Shown: positions 36,915 through 49,119, counted from the first letter of the stretch. The stretch is DNA of 64,000 nucleotides from Proteromonas lacertae (GCA_002245135.1 NGBS01000012.1:62001-126000); one strand, 5' to 3'. Numbers and translations: made by a program. The notes: generated by a model not told the origin, from the sequence alone.

Positions 36915-37014
36915 TTGAGAAAAAAAGAAAAAAAATGTTGTTCCAAAATTAAATAGAAATATAATCGTTTCAAAGTTCAAATTTTTCGTTTTTCTTTTTT
37001 GATAGTCTTTAAAA

Positions 37015-38305
37015 ATGCCATGGTCAGATATAGAATCACAAATTGATATGTTGAAAGTATATTTTGACTTTATTTATCGTATTATAGAAATGTCAACAAG
37101 ATCAAAAACTGAAATTAGAATTTGACTTAGATAATTTATATGTATTATAACTATTCTCTTTATGTATTAGATTGAAGCAAATTTTACTCCAGAGTTAGTT
37201 AGATTAATGGAAATGGAGGAAGCAGCAACTCAAGATCCAACAATGTATATAATCATACTAATATAATGCTATAGAACTCAAAGAAACCTTCATGTGAGTG
37301 ATAAAATTGATTTAATGGTATTTTAGTAATATATCTTATATAATGGTATAGATGAGAAAAGAAATATCAAAAGCCCAGAATAGACAAGTAACAGAACAAA
37401 AGAAAAGAGTACAAAGTCTATTTGACAGACAAGAAAAAGAAAGAAATATATTATTACAAAAACTAGGTGAAAGAATAAGAATATTAAGAACTACATTGTA
37501 TATATTCATATATTAATTATTACTTGTAATAGTGACCCAACAGAAGAACCAGATCCAGCACCACCAGCTCTTACTCCACAGCAAGTATTTGAAGAAAAAT
37601 ATCATTCTTTATATTCATTATTATTTTCATATTTATATCACCTTAATTCTTATTCTTTAAGATTGAAGCACTACGTCAAAATGCTCAATTTCATTTAGCA
37701 GATGATGATATGTTGAATATGAAGGTCGCATTTCAAATTCAAAGAGACAGAATTGAATTTGATTGGTCACAATATTCAAAGCAAATGTATAATAGTTATA
37801 AAATGAGAAGAGCGGAATTGACAGGTGAATCATTTACTCCAGAACCAACTGAGTTTGACCAACCTGCTTATTGGAAGGAAAGAGAAAAACAAGAGAAATT
37901 AGTATGATTATTTTAATTATTTCAATTTTTTAATATTTTTAATAATAGATTCATACTGCTCCTATTTTAACTCCCAATATTCAAGTTCAAAGTATGAATT
38001 TAGTTGGACCAATCGAAAAGCAGGTACAAAGATTAGATATGACATACAATGATGCAATTAGACAATTGAATTTACAGAAACAAGATGCTTTGAGATGGAT
38101 TAAAAGACAGGAAGATAGAATGAATATTCAGATAGAATGCTCTAGAAGTTTCTTACAATTGAAAGAAGCTTTGCAGAAGAAGGAAGATGAACATTTCAAA
38201 TATATCAAAAATACACTTAAAAATATGTATTTTGGTAAAGATATGACTGCTGCTGAGATGTTAGGTATAAAATCATCAACTCCAGGAAAGCAGAAGAGAG
38301 TTTAA
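37015..38305 (+). CDS. Coiled-coil protein, unknown family
   Basis: Start ATG 37015 (MPWSDIESQIDMLK), then about seven exons joined across 26-50 nt introns: ANFTPELVRLMEMEEAA, AQNRQVTEQKKRVQSLFDRQ, PALTPQQ, AQFHLADDDMLNMKVAFQIQ, EFDWSQYSKQMYNSYKMRR, then MNLVGPIEKQVQRLDMTYND and a basic tail ending KSSTPGKQKRV. Long charged helices dominate and no enzyme motif is seen. A microtubule or axoneme role is possible given its neighbours but is only a guess. Confidence 0.5.
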
Positions 38306-38406
38306 ATTAATTTACATAAAATTTCCTTTTTTTTTGATTTGGTTTTGTGTATTAAACTGGAATAATGGAAGTATAAACAATGAAATTCAATAAATCATAT
38401 GACAAT

Positions 38407-39785
38407 TTACATACAATTATGATAATTAATCCAATCAATGGCTAATCTATCACAATATTGCTTTTTAGTGGGTAAAACTGTATCACCAAATGCTACATGA
38501 CCACCTTCTTGAGTAATACAAGCAATTATCTATATATAAAAAACAATGTCTATATTAATCTATACATTTTCATTATTTCTTACAACATCTTTATCCAAGC
38601 CTCTAATAGAACAAATTGGATCAGTTTTAGCAGAAATTAAAAGTAATGGAATTCTTACATTCTCTAAGCACAAATTACCATTTCCATGATTATAATAATC
38701 ATCAGCAGATTTATAACCGAAAGCAGGAGCTGTAACAATATCATCAAATTCATAAACACTTTTAATATTATTCACTTTCTTTTGAATATCTTTATCAAAC
38801 CATTCTTTCTATATATATCATAATATATACTTTAAATATATACATGTTTATTAAACACTCTTTTGAGTAAATTACCCATAACATAATTATAAATATATCT
38901 TCCCATAAAAGTACTATTCAAATCTGTATTATCTACAGCTAAATTATAAGGTGGAGATATTGAAACTATTATAATATATATATATTCATTTATACCTGCA
39001 CTTCTCAAGAAACATTTATCTTTTTGTTCTCCACAGTATCTTAATAATAAATGAGCTCCAAGTGAAATTCCTACTGCATTGATCATTGTATCTTGTGGTA
39101 ATTGTGATCTGATATGTTCTAATGCAAATGTCATATCCTAAACAAAAGAATATTAAATTAAGAAAAAGATATAAAATACTTCAGTGTTTAAAGCACAAAA
39201 AAATCTCTTTGTCTTCATTTCTGTACCTCCACAACCTCGAGCTATCATAACAACACACTATTTACAATAGAATATATAATAATACTCTATATCCCTTTGT
39301 TTCTGCTTCGTCAACAATCCATTGAACATAATCTTCATCGGAACTTCCTGTTAAACCATGAAAAAATACAACTGTTGGTCTTAATACATTCAAACTATTT
39401 CCATATTAGAAAATATTTCTATTATTATACTCTCTTGACCTCCAATCTATAGAGATTTCACCTCCATCTTTGGTAGTTAAAGTTTCTCTCTGTATGATTG
39501 ATAAATATTGTATATACGAAATATTTTTGTTTAGGATTTGGAAATGAACGAAAAACAGTTAAAAAAGCTGTTTGGAAGTGTTGATTCAATAACCATATTG
39601 TTGGTTCGTATATTTTGATTCTTGATATTTTCTAATTCATTTTTGATATAAAGAAAATGAAATACCTCAATTTTATCTTTATTCTCTTTAGTATCTTTGT
39701 ACACAAGTTCATTTTTGGTTACTCGATTGAAATATCTGTAAATTACTTTCAAAATGATATAACTAAATACTAGTAAAATAATCAT
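38407..39785 (-). CDS. Membrane-anchored alpha/beta hydrolase, ABHD1/ABHD3 (EMB8/YheT) type
   Basis: An N-terminal membrane anchor (MIILLVFSYIILKVIY), then after a 34-nt intron YEPTIWLLNQHFQTA, VVFFHGLTGSSDEDYVQW, VVMIARGCGGTEM, the nucleophile elbow VGISLGAHLLLRY (Ser), ISAKTDPICS (Asp) and EGGHVAF (His). Order and spacing fit the ABHD1/2/3 branch, lipases and phospholipases of internal membranes. Ends NYHNCM at 38407. Many short introns, joins in frame where checked. Divergent from the PDZ gene to its right. Confidence 0.8.
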
Positions 39786-39867
39786 TTTCTTTCAGTTTTT
39801 GAATTTTGTTGGTTGTAGTGTGTTTTATACATATTTTTCTTGTGATATTTTTGACAATACATTCAAT

Positions 39868-40437
39868 ATGATGATATTTACTCATATAAGAAATTTAATG
39901 GAAAAAAGACTTGTAGATGAAGAGAAAAAAGAGAAACACAAAAAAGAGTTTGATTATGGTTTGATAGTTCTTTTAAAAACTGATGATTAAAAACATAATA
40001 TCTAAACCTAAACACAAGGAAGATAAAGATTTATACTTATTTAATCCTTACTGTGTTGATGTAGTATTTCCAGCTGGACCTACCTACCTTACCATCGCAA
40101 AGTCTGCCTTTGGTAATTCCATAGTTCAAATGTTTCGTAAAACGTCGAATAAAGGACTTTCTCCACTTGAGGTAAGTTCTATCTTATTCATTACATGAAA
40201 TAGGCATGTGAGGCAGTTGAGCTAGGAGATATTATCACGTTCATTAATGATGAAGATTTAACAGAAATATATTTCAATGAAATACTGAGCAAGTTCAAAA
40301 ATGCAAAAAGACCAATGAAATTGAGGTTTACAAAGCCAGAAAAGAAAATAAAAAAACATGAGGACATTGAAGAATGTCCTGGTAAAGTATTAGAATGGAA
40401 ATTGGGATATATATCATTTTTTAAAGAAGATATTTAA
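39868..40437 (+). CDS. PDZ-domain protein
   Basis: A charged N-terminal helix (NLMEKRLVDEEKKEK) and then a PDZ-like domain: VDVVFPAGPTYLTIAKSAFG, NKGLSPLE, intron 40170-40202, ACEAVELGDIITFINDEDL, KNAKRPMKLRFTKP. The ELGDIITFIN strand and RPMKLRF end are typical of PDZ folds that bind C-terminal peptides. The frame changes near 39975-39985 in A/T runs, so translation may instead start at ATG 39983. The gene sits directly before the TBC gene on the same strand; coding-like sequence between them (EEETKRVKGKSLTDLK, 40513-40560) means the two could be one gene. Confidence 0.55.
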
Positions 40438-40595
40438 AAATTAACCACTTTAATTGAATATACGAGTATTTACCAATAAAAATTTTCGATCTTACTTCCT
40501 TCCCAATAGAAGAAGAAACTAAAAGAGTAAAAGGAAAGAGTTTGACAGATTTGAAAGTAACAAATTCACCTCGTAAAGAAGAATCACACTCAGTC

Positions 40596-41983
40596 ATGAG
40601 ATTTAAACAATTTACAAAGGCAGTAACAGCATGTTTACCAGATGGTTCAATATTCTTAGACAATGTGAGAGAATTAGCTTTTTTTGGTATTCCAGATGAA
40701 ATCAGAGATACATATTGGAAGATATTATTACAATATTATTCAGCAAAACAATGCAATTGGAATGAAGAAGAGACAGAACATAAAAACAATTACAATCAAT
40801 TTGTTACTGAATTTATTATTAATCCAAATATTGAATGTGGAAATATTGATAGTAAGAAGTTAATAAATCCATTATTTGATACTTGGCAACAACGTGAAGA
40901 TGAAGTTGTAATTGTTACTAGACCTGATGAGAATAATACTATGAATGAAGAAGAAAAGAAGAGAGAAAGATCAGTAACAGAAGAAGAAGCAAAATATAAT
41001 AATATTATACAAAAATGGGATGAAAAATGTTGTGATATAAACCTCTTGGAAGATATTTGGAAAGTATTTCTTTAAATTAGTTTTATAATATTATTTGAAT
41101 AGGATATTAGTAGAACATATCAGGATTTATCATTTTTTGGTAGTAATGCAAGAGATGTGATGGCTAGGATTTTGTATGTATATGCAAAATTAAATCCTGG
41201 ATTAAAATATGTGCAAGGAATGAATGAAATATTAGCACCACTTTTCTATGTATTTTCTCAACCAACTAATAGTACAAGTCATGAAATTAGTGAAGATGTG
41301 GAAAATATCACTTTCTATTGCTTTAACTATATTATGAGTGATATTAAAGATTTATATAGTCCAGAATTAGATAATACTCACTTAGGAATGTATTTATTTA
41401 TATTATATTTCTATAGTAACGGCTATTTTGAACAATTATCATCATTACTGGAGACATATGCCCCAGAATCATCAAAACAGTTAAAAGAGCAGAAAATAGA
41501 ATGTCAGTTATATTTAGTACAATGGCTAACTACAATGTTATCCAGAGAATTTGATATGCCAGACACTTTAAGGATTTGGGATACAATATTCGCACAGAAA
41601 AATAAGTTAGAGTATTTGCTATATATATGCTGTTCAATGGTTTATCATATTCAGGATTATTTATTATCACATGATTTTGGAGAGAATATATCTTTTTTTT
41701 AAAGCAAAATACTATTAATTTTCTTAATGCTATATAATTAAATATATTACAACAATATCCCCCAAATAATCTAAATTCTATTTTGAATTATGCATTGTAT
41801 ATAAGAAACTGTGAATTACATGACGCTTATGATAGAAAAGAGATAGGAGATATTGATTTGGATGAAATTAAAGAGAATGAAGATGGTAAATCAATTAATA
41901 TCAATATGGATGATATAAAGCATGGAATAACTGATCTTTCTAGTAAAGCAGCTACTAAGTTAAAAAGTTTATTCAATAAATAG
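40596..41983 (+). CDS. Rab GTPase-activating protein, TBC1D13 type
   Basis: Exons 40596-41063, 41103-41685, 41751-41983; about 427 residues, close to human TBC1D13 (400). TBC motifs: LAFFGIPDEIRDTYWKILL (Arg finger in IRDTYW), VYAKLNPGLKYVQGMNEI (Gln finger in YVQ), FCFNYIMSDI, WLTTMLSREFDMPDTLRIWD, and QYPPNNLNSIL. Both catalytic fingers are present, so it should stimulate GTP hydrolysis by a Rab. The intron at 41064-41102 is GT-AG. The second intron region (41686-41750) contains no GT donor or AG acceptor; it starts ATATATCTTTT and ends TTAC, with TTTTCTTAAT before the end. Start chosen as the first ATG; upstream sequence also looks coding. Confidence 0.85.
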
Positions 41984-42578
41984 AATAATTGTATTTATAA
42001 AAAGATGGTTAAATGATTGATTTATTTTTAATGTTATATATTTAATTTGAAAAATTCATACACGTTTAATTTGGATTAATCGGAATATATATACTTGTCA
42101 AATGTTATGATAAAGAATACGTAACAAGTTAGAGTAGAATTAGTTAAAATTTGCATTACCGTTGATAGAAATGTGGTATAATATCATTATGTATGTTATT
42201 AAAGCTTATTAATGTATAAAATAATTTGAATATTCATATCTATTTTTACACCAATAATCTAAAGTTTTTTTCATTGTTTTTAACTTCATTTCTTATATAT
42301 AAAGAAATAAAAAATCACTAAATATTAATAGTGTATTTGATTTCTTAAAGATTAGCATGAATGACTTTTGAACATATTTAATGGAATATTTTACATGATT
42401 TCAGAACGATTATTTGACAATAATCCAAATATAAACTCCAATTAAATATATGAATAAAACTAAGAAATTTTAGCAAATTACTTAACTCCTAAATATAGTA
42501 TGAAAGATTAGACATAATATGCTGAGATAGATGTACTTTATTATGTAGTAGAAAATTAACAGCATAATTACATAAAAT
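41984..42578. other. Intergenic, about 595 bp, no gene seen
   Basis: AT-rich with stops in every frame; lies between two 3' ends (convergent genes). No RNA gene recognised. Confidence 0.5.
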
Positions 42579-43436
42579 TTAAAATCTTAATGAATGGTAA
42601 AATCTATTTGTTGTTTTATTCTCTATTTTATTCCACATTTCTTCTGAAACATGTGTATACCAAGTGAAATAATCTCCTATATATTTTTTGTCTATTATTA
42701 CATAAGAATAATTTGAAAAAATAACACTCTCTGGAATGCTTGTTTCTGATATAGCATGTATTCCTTTTGATAATAGCTCACTTATTCTATTTATCATTCT
42801 ACTTGACCATCTTTGAACAAATTCCTTAGAAAAATATCCAACTGAGTTATTTGAATATATCATTCTCCATCTTGTATAATTATCAGTACAACAGTGAAGA
42901 AGTGGCCATAATGTATCACTATAAAGAGTTATTTCAGATGTTATAAAATCATAATCAGTCTTATCATATACTTTAAAAAAATTGTTTAAAACGCCACTAT
43001 AACCAATATCTTGTTCTAATACCCAAACATATTTATATTTTTCTTTACACTTCTTATACCACTCTATTATTGACTCTGTATGAGAAATCCAAGGATAAAA
43101 TACTTCATCAGGAACATTTCCATGTCTACAATGTCCAGGTGTTCTTAAATCTTTTATTAGTGGATATCTTCGAATTATAAAATCAGTATCAATTCTAAAT
43201 ACATTTCTAAACGAAAAATTAAATGTTGTTTTAGAATTTGTAATAATCCAAAATGTATACACTTTATCTAGTGTTTTTATCCACGACAAATATCTTTTCT
43301 GCTGATTGATTGTTGGTTTGACAACTCTTATTACCACAGCATTTTCATATTTAAATTTGTTATTTAAAAAATACAATATATTTAGAATAATAATTATATA
43401 AACAACAACAATAATACGAAATACATTTATTAACAT
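42579..43436 (-). CDS. Type II membrane protein, glycosyltransferase-like
   Basis: A single exon of 285 residues. One N-terminal membrane helix (VFRIIVVVYIIIILNILYF) and a luminal domain. Features: RYLSWIKTLDKVYTFWIITN, then YKYVWVLEQDIGYSG, where an acidic EQD sits at the end of a hydrophobic strand like the metal-binding motif of GT-A glycosyltransferases, followed by TSEITLYSDTLWPLLHCC. The layout suits a Golgi glycosyltransferase, but I cannot name the family. The last residues (NRFYHSLRF) are intact and no introns are needed, unusual for this window. Confidence 0.5.
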   Translation of the reverse strand: MLINVFRIIVVVYIIIILNILYFLNNKFKYENAVVIRVVKPTINQQKRYLSWIKTLDKVYTFWIITNSKTTFNFSFRNVFRIDTDFIIRRYPLIKDLRTPGHCRHGNVPDEVFYPWISHTESIIEWYKKCKEKYKYVWVLEQDIGYSGVLNNFFKVYDKTDYDFITSEITLYSDTLWPLLHCCTDNYTRWRMIYSNNSVGYFSKEFVQRWSSRMINRISELLSKGIHAISETSIPESVIFSNYSYVIIDKKYIGDYFTWYTHVSEEMWNKIENKTTNRFYHSLRF

Positions 43437-44211
43437 AAATATTTAAAATCATCTTTTAAATTATCTTTCTTTCTTTCTTATATAGTATATCTTGAATTTA
43501 CTATCATAATTCCATGACCATCTTTTTTCTTTTTAAGATTATTATACTATTTTTTTGCTCATTGAAGAGCGAAGTTTTAATGCTGAATATGCGTCTAGTC
43601 GATAGTTATTTACAATTAAGTTAAATAAAACTGAATATAAAACTGAAACTAATAAAATGTTGTTTTTAGATTTAGATGTAATTTTTATATCCTTACCAAA
43701 ACGTGAATTCTTTTATATACACACATATTTTTTTAGAACAAAATATAATCTTTCAAATCATCTAGATAAAAATGTAACAATTGTTTTACAGGATATTGCA
43801 TACCAGTGAAAAATGTCGATATTGCATTTATTAGGCATACTAAGCATTATAATAACACATTAATAAGTAGATGTATTAATTCTGTTTTAGCGGAAAAAAA
43901 TATTACTCTAACAGAACGGCATTTAAAACTCAAATCAGATGAGTACTGAAAAGAATATTCAACAAACTGATTTGAAATTTAGAAAATAAAAATGAGAATA
44001 AAAAGTCGAAAGGAAGCATTTATATTGAATTACTGAAGCAATATTGGATTTATTCCTCATATAATGCATAGTCAAACCTAGATTTTAAGAATACACTACC
44101 TACCACATTATAGACATAGATTTAGTTAGAGTTAAATTCATTATAGAATATTTATATATTTTAACCCCACAAACAACATCACAATCACATATACTATGTT
44201 AATGTTTTGAA
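43437..44211. other. Intergenic, about 775 bp, no gene seen
   Basis: AT-rich. Small frames only, none with coding character; no tRNA or repeat recognised. Confidence 0.5.
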
Positions 44212-46218
44212 TTACCTCTCCACAACCCTACTTCCTCTACCTCTTCCCCTTCCTCTGCCTCTTCTAACATGTTCTTCCATTTTCACAATTTCAGCAATCT
44301 TACGTCTACCAGCTCCTCTTCTAGCGCCACCTCTTCTAGATCTATGTTGCTTAGCAATATCATCATCATCATCATCTTTTCCCTTCAAAAACTCAGAAAC
44401 ATCATAAATCGGTTGAGATGGTGCTTCATCACTACTTCCACTTTCACTGTTATGAGGTTCATCATTATCATTGCTGATATTATCATTATCTTCGCTATTA
44501 CTACTATCACTAAATTCCCAATTCCCATTTAATATTGATAATGCACCAATATCTTTTGGATCTTCACTGTTATTATCATTTTCACTTCTGCTATTACTAC
44601 TTTCGCTGTTTCTATCAGATATTGATGAAGAATTAGCAGTAGAGGAAGGCGAATTATTATTATTATGGTTATTATTCTCAATTGGAAGATTAGAATCATC
44701 TACATTAAACAATAAAGTACCTTTTCTATTAGGCCTTCTATATTCAGATGGATGAAATATATGTCCTAACGTAATTTCTATTACTTCATCACTTCCGTTT
44801 AAAACAACTTGAAAAGTTCTATTTTCTGGTTTTAATCCTATTAATTTTGCACCAAATAATTGTTGGTTGATTAATACATGAATATTACTGTTTATTTCTA
44901 TTCTATGAGAATCTAAATACTTATCCAATAATCTAAAATTCTGATCATATACTAACTTTCTATAATTATCATAATCATTTGATAATAATTCATTCTTCAA
45001 TTCTATATATCTAAATTCCTGATCTGTTAAACTAATATTCTCTATTACTCCATTTATTTCTACTTCATGTAAACAAGTAATGTTGGAAAATGATTTAACA
45101 ATTCCTTTAATCCACTGCTCATTTCTCTTAATCTCAATTTCTACATTATATAATGGAATAATATCAATATTATTAGAGTTAGAATTATTATTATCATAAT
45201 TTCTACTTCTATGACAGTTTCTAATATGATTATTAAACAGTTCATGTGAGCAGAAGTTATAAACACAAGTAGCCATTAATTTACATGGATAAATATTATA
45301 TTTACATCTATAACAAACATGTTCGACATATTCATGAAAATTCAAATTACTCAATTTGCATCTAGGACAAGAATATTCTTTTATTCTTTTTTCTATTTCT
45401 TTATTATCCAATAATTTAGTAATATCTGTTGTATTCAAATGTTTTATTGAATTATAATCATCAGGTTGTAACATCATTTGTTTAAAGATTGATGTATAAT
45501 TCTTAAATATATTTTTATTATTTGTATTATCAATATGTATTAATTCATATAAATCCAAAGGTTCATAGTTTGTATATGTATAGTTTGGTTTTTGTATTGT
45601 TAAATCTTCTTCTTTTCTAATTTCAAGTACTCGAGTTTGAAATAATGATAAGGTTTTTGTTAATATTTCCTTATCTTTATTTGAAAATGAATTAGGAGTA
45701 TCATTTTCTACTGTTGCTTTTGGAGTTGTATTTTCATCAGGAATATATTTCAACAATGAAGTATCTGGTTTTAATTTATCAAAACTTAAAATGGGTTTAT
45801 GAAAATTATCATAACAATAATCCCCAACTATTCCATGAATTTCATTATTTCTAATTTCCAAGTCATTCTTCAGTCTATTTGCTCCATCCATTTCAATATT
45901 TAAAGAATCATATTTCTTATTAATTGTGCTGCAAACACAAGGTCTTTGATTAAGAGGTGGAAACATATATCCACTAAAAGATGGATGAATCATTGTTGAA
46001 TTATAAATCGTATTAATATGAGAATATTTTCCTTTAACTTTTGATCTACCGAAAAATACTGGAGAAATATGATTTGATTGGTAAAATAATGTATTATATG
46101 GTACTATGTAATTAGTATCTTCTATTCTCCAAGTATTGGTAATAATATTTTCACTATATGATTCAAAATTTCCATCTGGAACAGAATCTTTTATTTTTAA
46201 TATTTTATTACATCTCAT
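44212..46218 (-). CDS. Zinc-finger protein with Tudor-like segment and basic Arg/Gly tail
   Basis: A single exon of 668 residues. Around residue 280 a Cys/His cluster (CPRCKLSN, HVCYRCKYNIYPCKL, CVYNFCSHELFNNHIRNCH) forms one or two zinc-binding units, the last C2H2-like. Around residues 355-400 strand-rich sequence (VEIEIKRNEQWIKGIVKSF; VEINGVIENISL) looks like a Tudor/SH3-type barrel, with a second similar part (IHVLINQQLFGAKLIGL; RTFQVVLNGSDE). A long Asn/Ser/Asp linker precedes a basic tail (RRGGARRGAGRRK; RGRGRGRGRGS) of AT-hook/RGG type. A nuclear chromatin- or RNA-binding role is the natural inference. Confidence 0.6.
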   Translation of the reverse strand: MRCNKILKIKDSVPDGNFESYSENIITNTWRIEDTNYIVPYNTLFYQSNHISPVFFGRSKVKGKYSHINTIYNSTMIHPSFSGYMFPPLNQRPCVCSTINKKYDSLNIEMDGANRLKNDLEIRNNEIHGIVGDYCYDNFHKPILSFDKLKPDTSLLKYIPDENTTPKATVENDTPNSFSNKDKEILTKTLSLFQTRVLEIRKEEDLTIQKPNYTYTNYEPLDLYELIHIDNTNNKNIFKNYTSIFKQMMLQPDDYNSIKHLNTTDITKLLDNKEIEKRIKEYSCPRCKLSNLNFHEYVEHVCYRCKYNIYPCKLMATCVYNFCSHELFNNHIRNCHRSRNYDNNNSNSNNIDIIPLYNVEIEIKRNEQWIKGIVKSFSNITCLHEVEINGVIENISLTDQEFRYIELKNELLSNDYDNYRKLVYDQNFRLLDKYLDSHRIEINSNIHVLINQQLFGAKLIGLKPENRTFQVVLNGSDEVIEITLGHIFHPSEYRRPNRKGTLLFNVDDSNLPIENNNHNNNNSPSSTANSSSISDRNSESSNSRSENDNNSEDPKDIGALSILNGNWEFSDSSNSEDNDNISNDNDEPHNSESGSSDEAPSQPIYDVSEFLKGKDDDDDDIAKQHRSRRGGARRGAGRRKIAEIVKMEEHVRRGRGRGRGRGSRVVER

Positions 46219-46910
46219 GTTGGTTATTGGTTCTATTCATATTTATTATATATTTATATTCTTTTATTTATACGTTTTATTAATGGATAATGTTTTTCTG
46301 TCAATTGTTTTTTTCGATACTTTGACATTTCTGGATTGTATATATCCGTGAATATCTTTCTTTTCACTTTGTCTATTTTATTATTATTATTGTAATATAA
46401 ATATACAAAAATCACCATTTTCTATTTCATCTCTGTATGGTTGACTTAAAAAATTGAAAAACTTTACATAACTTTCCCTTGTTGGTAATAATGAAATCAC
46501 TTCTGTTAAATTTGCTTTATTTAATTCCACTATTTTTAATATATAAAAAACATGAAAATCATACATATGTCTTTGTTGGTTGAATGAACTGAATTTGCTG
46601 GATTGCAGTAATGCTGAACTAAATAGCTAATATGATCCTTTTCTTTCCATTGGTTATCCTATTTATACTAAAAAAAGTCTAACTATACTACACATAACTT
46701 TGCTGATTCGAAAAAAAGAGGAGATCTCGTCAACATAAGTGAACAATTTGAACAACTAAAATAGTTGTCAATTATAGAATCATCAATTATTTTACTCTGA
46801 AAAGCATTCAGCGGTTCTTCCATAAACGTAGAATTAAAATATTAAATGATTCGTACTTCTAACGATTGTTTATTGTCCAATTATTATTTTTATTTATTGT
46901 ATTTACACAG
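46219..46910. other. Intergenic/5' region, about 690 bp, no gene seen
   Basis: Lies between two divergent genes. Contains T-rich tracts; no open frame of note. A short 5' exon of the Kelch gene could be hidden at its right end (ATG near 46844 with a donor GTTTATTG). Confidence 0.4.
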
Positions 46911-48665
46911 ATGTTTTATGGAAACACAAACGTAATTGATATTAAAAGCAAGAAATATAGTGTATCAGGACATAGATCAATATGTAATAAACGCTTCTTA
47001 TACATTTTGGGAGGATATACTACAAAGAAAGATGAGCCCTATAGAATTTCAAGAAAAGAATCATTTAAAATTTCAATGTCTACTTATGAGATAAGTAATG
47101 TACAGTTATCTCTACCTTCTTTTTTTGCAATGACAGCTATAGATGAGTATAACTATATATATGTGAATATTATGTAGTTATATAATTGTGCATGGTGGAA
47201 TATTTTACAAATATGAAAATAAAAAACAAAAGATTGTTGTAAGTAGTTCTTTACATTTTTTTAGATGGGAAAATAATGATATAGAACATATTGATATTAA
47301 AAAATCATTAGATAATACTCCAGTAGGACTTTATCATCATCAATCAGCATTTTTTGCAAGGGATTTAATTGTATATTTTGGAGGAATTTCAGAGGATGAT
47401 AAAGACGAGGAATTACCAAACGATTCAATATATTTCTTGAAAATGAAATTAAAAGGTAATGAAATAAAAAGTGTAAAATGGGTTGATATAGATTGTTCTA
47501 ATCCTGAAATTAGTCCACGAGCTAGAACAGGCCATACTTTAGTATCACATGCTAATACAGAAACTTGTATTTTATATGGTGGAAAAGATAAAGATGATAA
47601 AATATTAAGTGATATTTATATATTAATTTGTAGTGAAGATAATAAGTATGAATGGATTCAACCAGTATTTCCTAAACCAAGTATGAGATTACCACCTTTA
47701 TATGGTCATTGTATGGAAGAATATAATGATGATTGCTATATAATATATGGAGGTGAAACAGATAATTTTAATACAAATAGTCAAATTTATATATTTACAA
47801 TGTTGAAATATCCAATAATTGAAAATGATGATGAGAATTTTTATGTTAGTTTGAGTAAACCGTTATTATCAAATGGATTACCTTCTCCATCATTGAATGC
47901 ATCTATGAGCGAATATAAAGGAACAATTTATATATTTGGAGGTAATTTAGATGATGAAGTATTGAATGATTTTTATGAATATACAATTACAGATAAATTA
48001 ATAGAAACGGAGAAACCGAGAGGAAGTTCATTATATGAGTTCTTAAAAGAATTGAATCTATTATATTTACTGGATGTTTTTTTAAAGAATAAAATTCAAG
48101 AAAAAAATGATTTGGATTATGTAAGTGAAAAGCAATACATTGAAATGGGATTAAAATTGGGTGAATATAGATTAATTATGAAAAATATTGGATTTATTAA
48201 AAGTATATATATATATATATATTAATGAATATAATAATAATAGGATTGGATAATTGTGTTGTTAAAGACTTTCAAAGGAATGATTTGATGTTATTCAATA
48301 AAAAAGATATAAAAAAATTCAAAATAGATGGAAGTTTAGGTGATGAAGAGAGTGAAATATTTTTATTAGATAATAATGTTATAGGAATGAAAGAATCTAG
48401 TGTTTTAGATAGGTTAAAAGAGATTAAAGATCAAGTAGGAGATACATCTGTTGATTTGAAAGGGTTTAAAGCTTATAATTGTGTAGTTTGTCAAGATAAT
48501 CTCTCAAAATATGCATTTATACCTTGTGGGCATTATGGTGCATGCGAAGAATGTTGTAATTTATTGAAAGCTAAACCTGCATTTAAATGCCCTTTCTGTA
48601 GTCATAAAGATCCTGAAATTGTTGAAGTAAAATTACCTCCTAATGATGATTATGATGAAGATTAA
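46911..48665 (+). CDS. Kelch-repeat/SAM/RING-finger protein, putative E3 ubiquitin ligase
   Basis: Exons 46911-47146, 47178-48202, 48244-48665 (introns 31 and 41 nt), about 560 residues. Kelch blades: FLYILGGYTTKKDE, YIIVHGGIFYKYE, LIVYFGGISEDDKD, GHTLVSHANTETCILYGGKD, DCYIIYGGETDNF, TIYIFGGNLDDEV. Next a SAM-like helical part (LYEFLKELNLLYLLDVFLKN; YIEMGLKLGEYRLIMKNI), and at the C-terminus a C3HC4 RING: CVVCQDNL, PCGHYGACEEC, CPFC. RING fingers of this short class recruit E2 ubiquitin-conjugating enzymes, so the Kelch propeller would choose substrates. No break is needed: the apparent stop at 47175-47177 is the end of an intron. Confidence 0.8.
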
Positions 48666-49119
48666 CTAATTAAAGAAATAGATTGTATTACTTTTTTTTT
48701 CAAGAAAATACATTAATTGAAAATATAGTCAGTTATGCTTGAATATAATCAAACCTTATTTTTTAATATTTTCTTTTGTAATGTGTGTTTAAGCAAAATT
48801 AATATTAGAAGAACCATTTTATCTGTTAACATTCATGAAGATTGTTGAATTGACATGAAAGTAGCTTGAGTATTTAAATCTTGATGTTCTTTTTTAGGAA
48901 TATATACTTTACTTGATTTAACAAAACACTATAGAATAATGCCAATCCATTATTATTAAAGAATACACCATTATTCTGAAATACATATCTTAAGTATATA
49001 GAAACTATTATTTTCACTGTTTAAAAGGATTATGTATATAAATACAAATATTCATCATGTAAAAACAGTTGTATGTAAATTTGGTTTATGTAAATAGTTG
49101 AGTATTTTTACAGTTTTAC
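48666..49119. other. Intergenic, about 450 bp, no gene seen
   Basis: AT-rich; no coding or RNA feature recognised. Confidence 0.5.

Noticed and set aside
39600..39670. Frameshift near the N-terminus of the ABHD-type hydrolase
   Set aside because: A 34-nt intron (GTATTTC...AATTAG) explains the frame change.
47147..47177. Apparent +1 frameshift in the Kelch gene
   Set aside because: A normal 31-nt intron (GTATAAC...ATGTAG) with matching phase joins the two frames.
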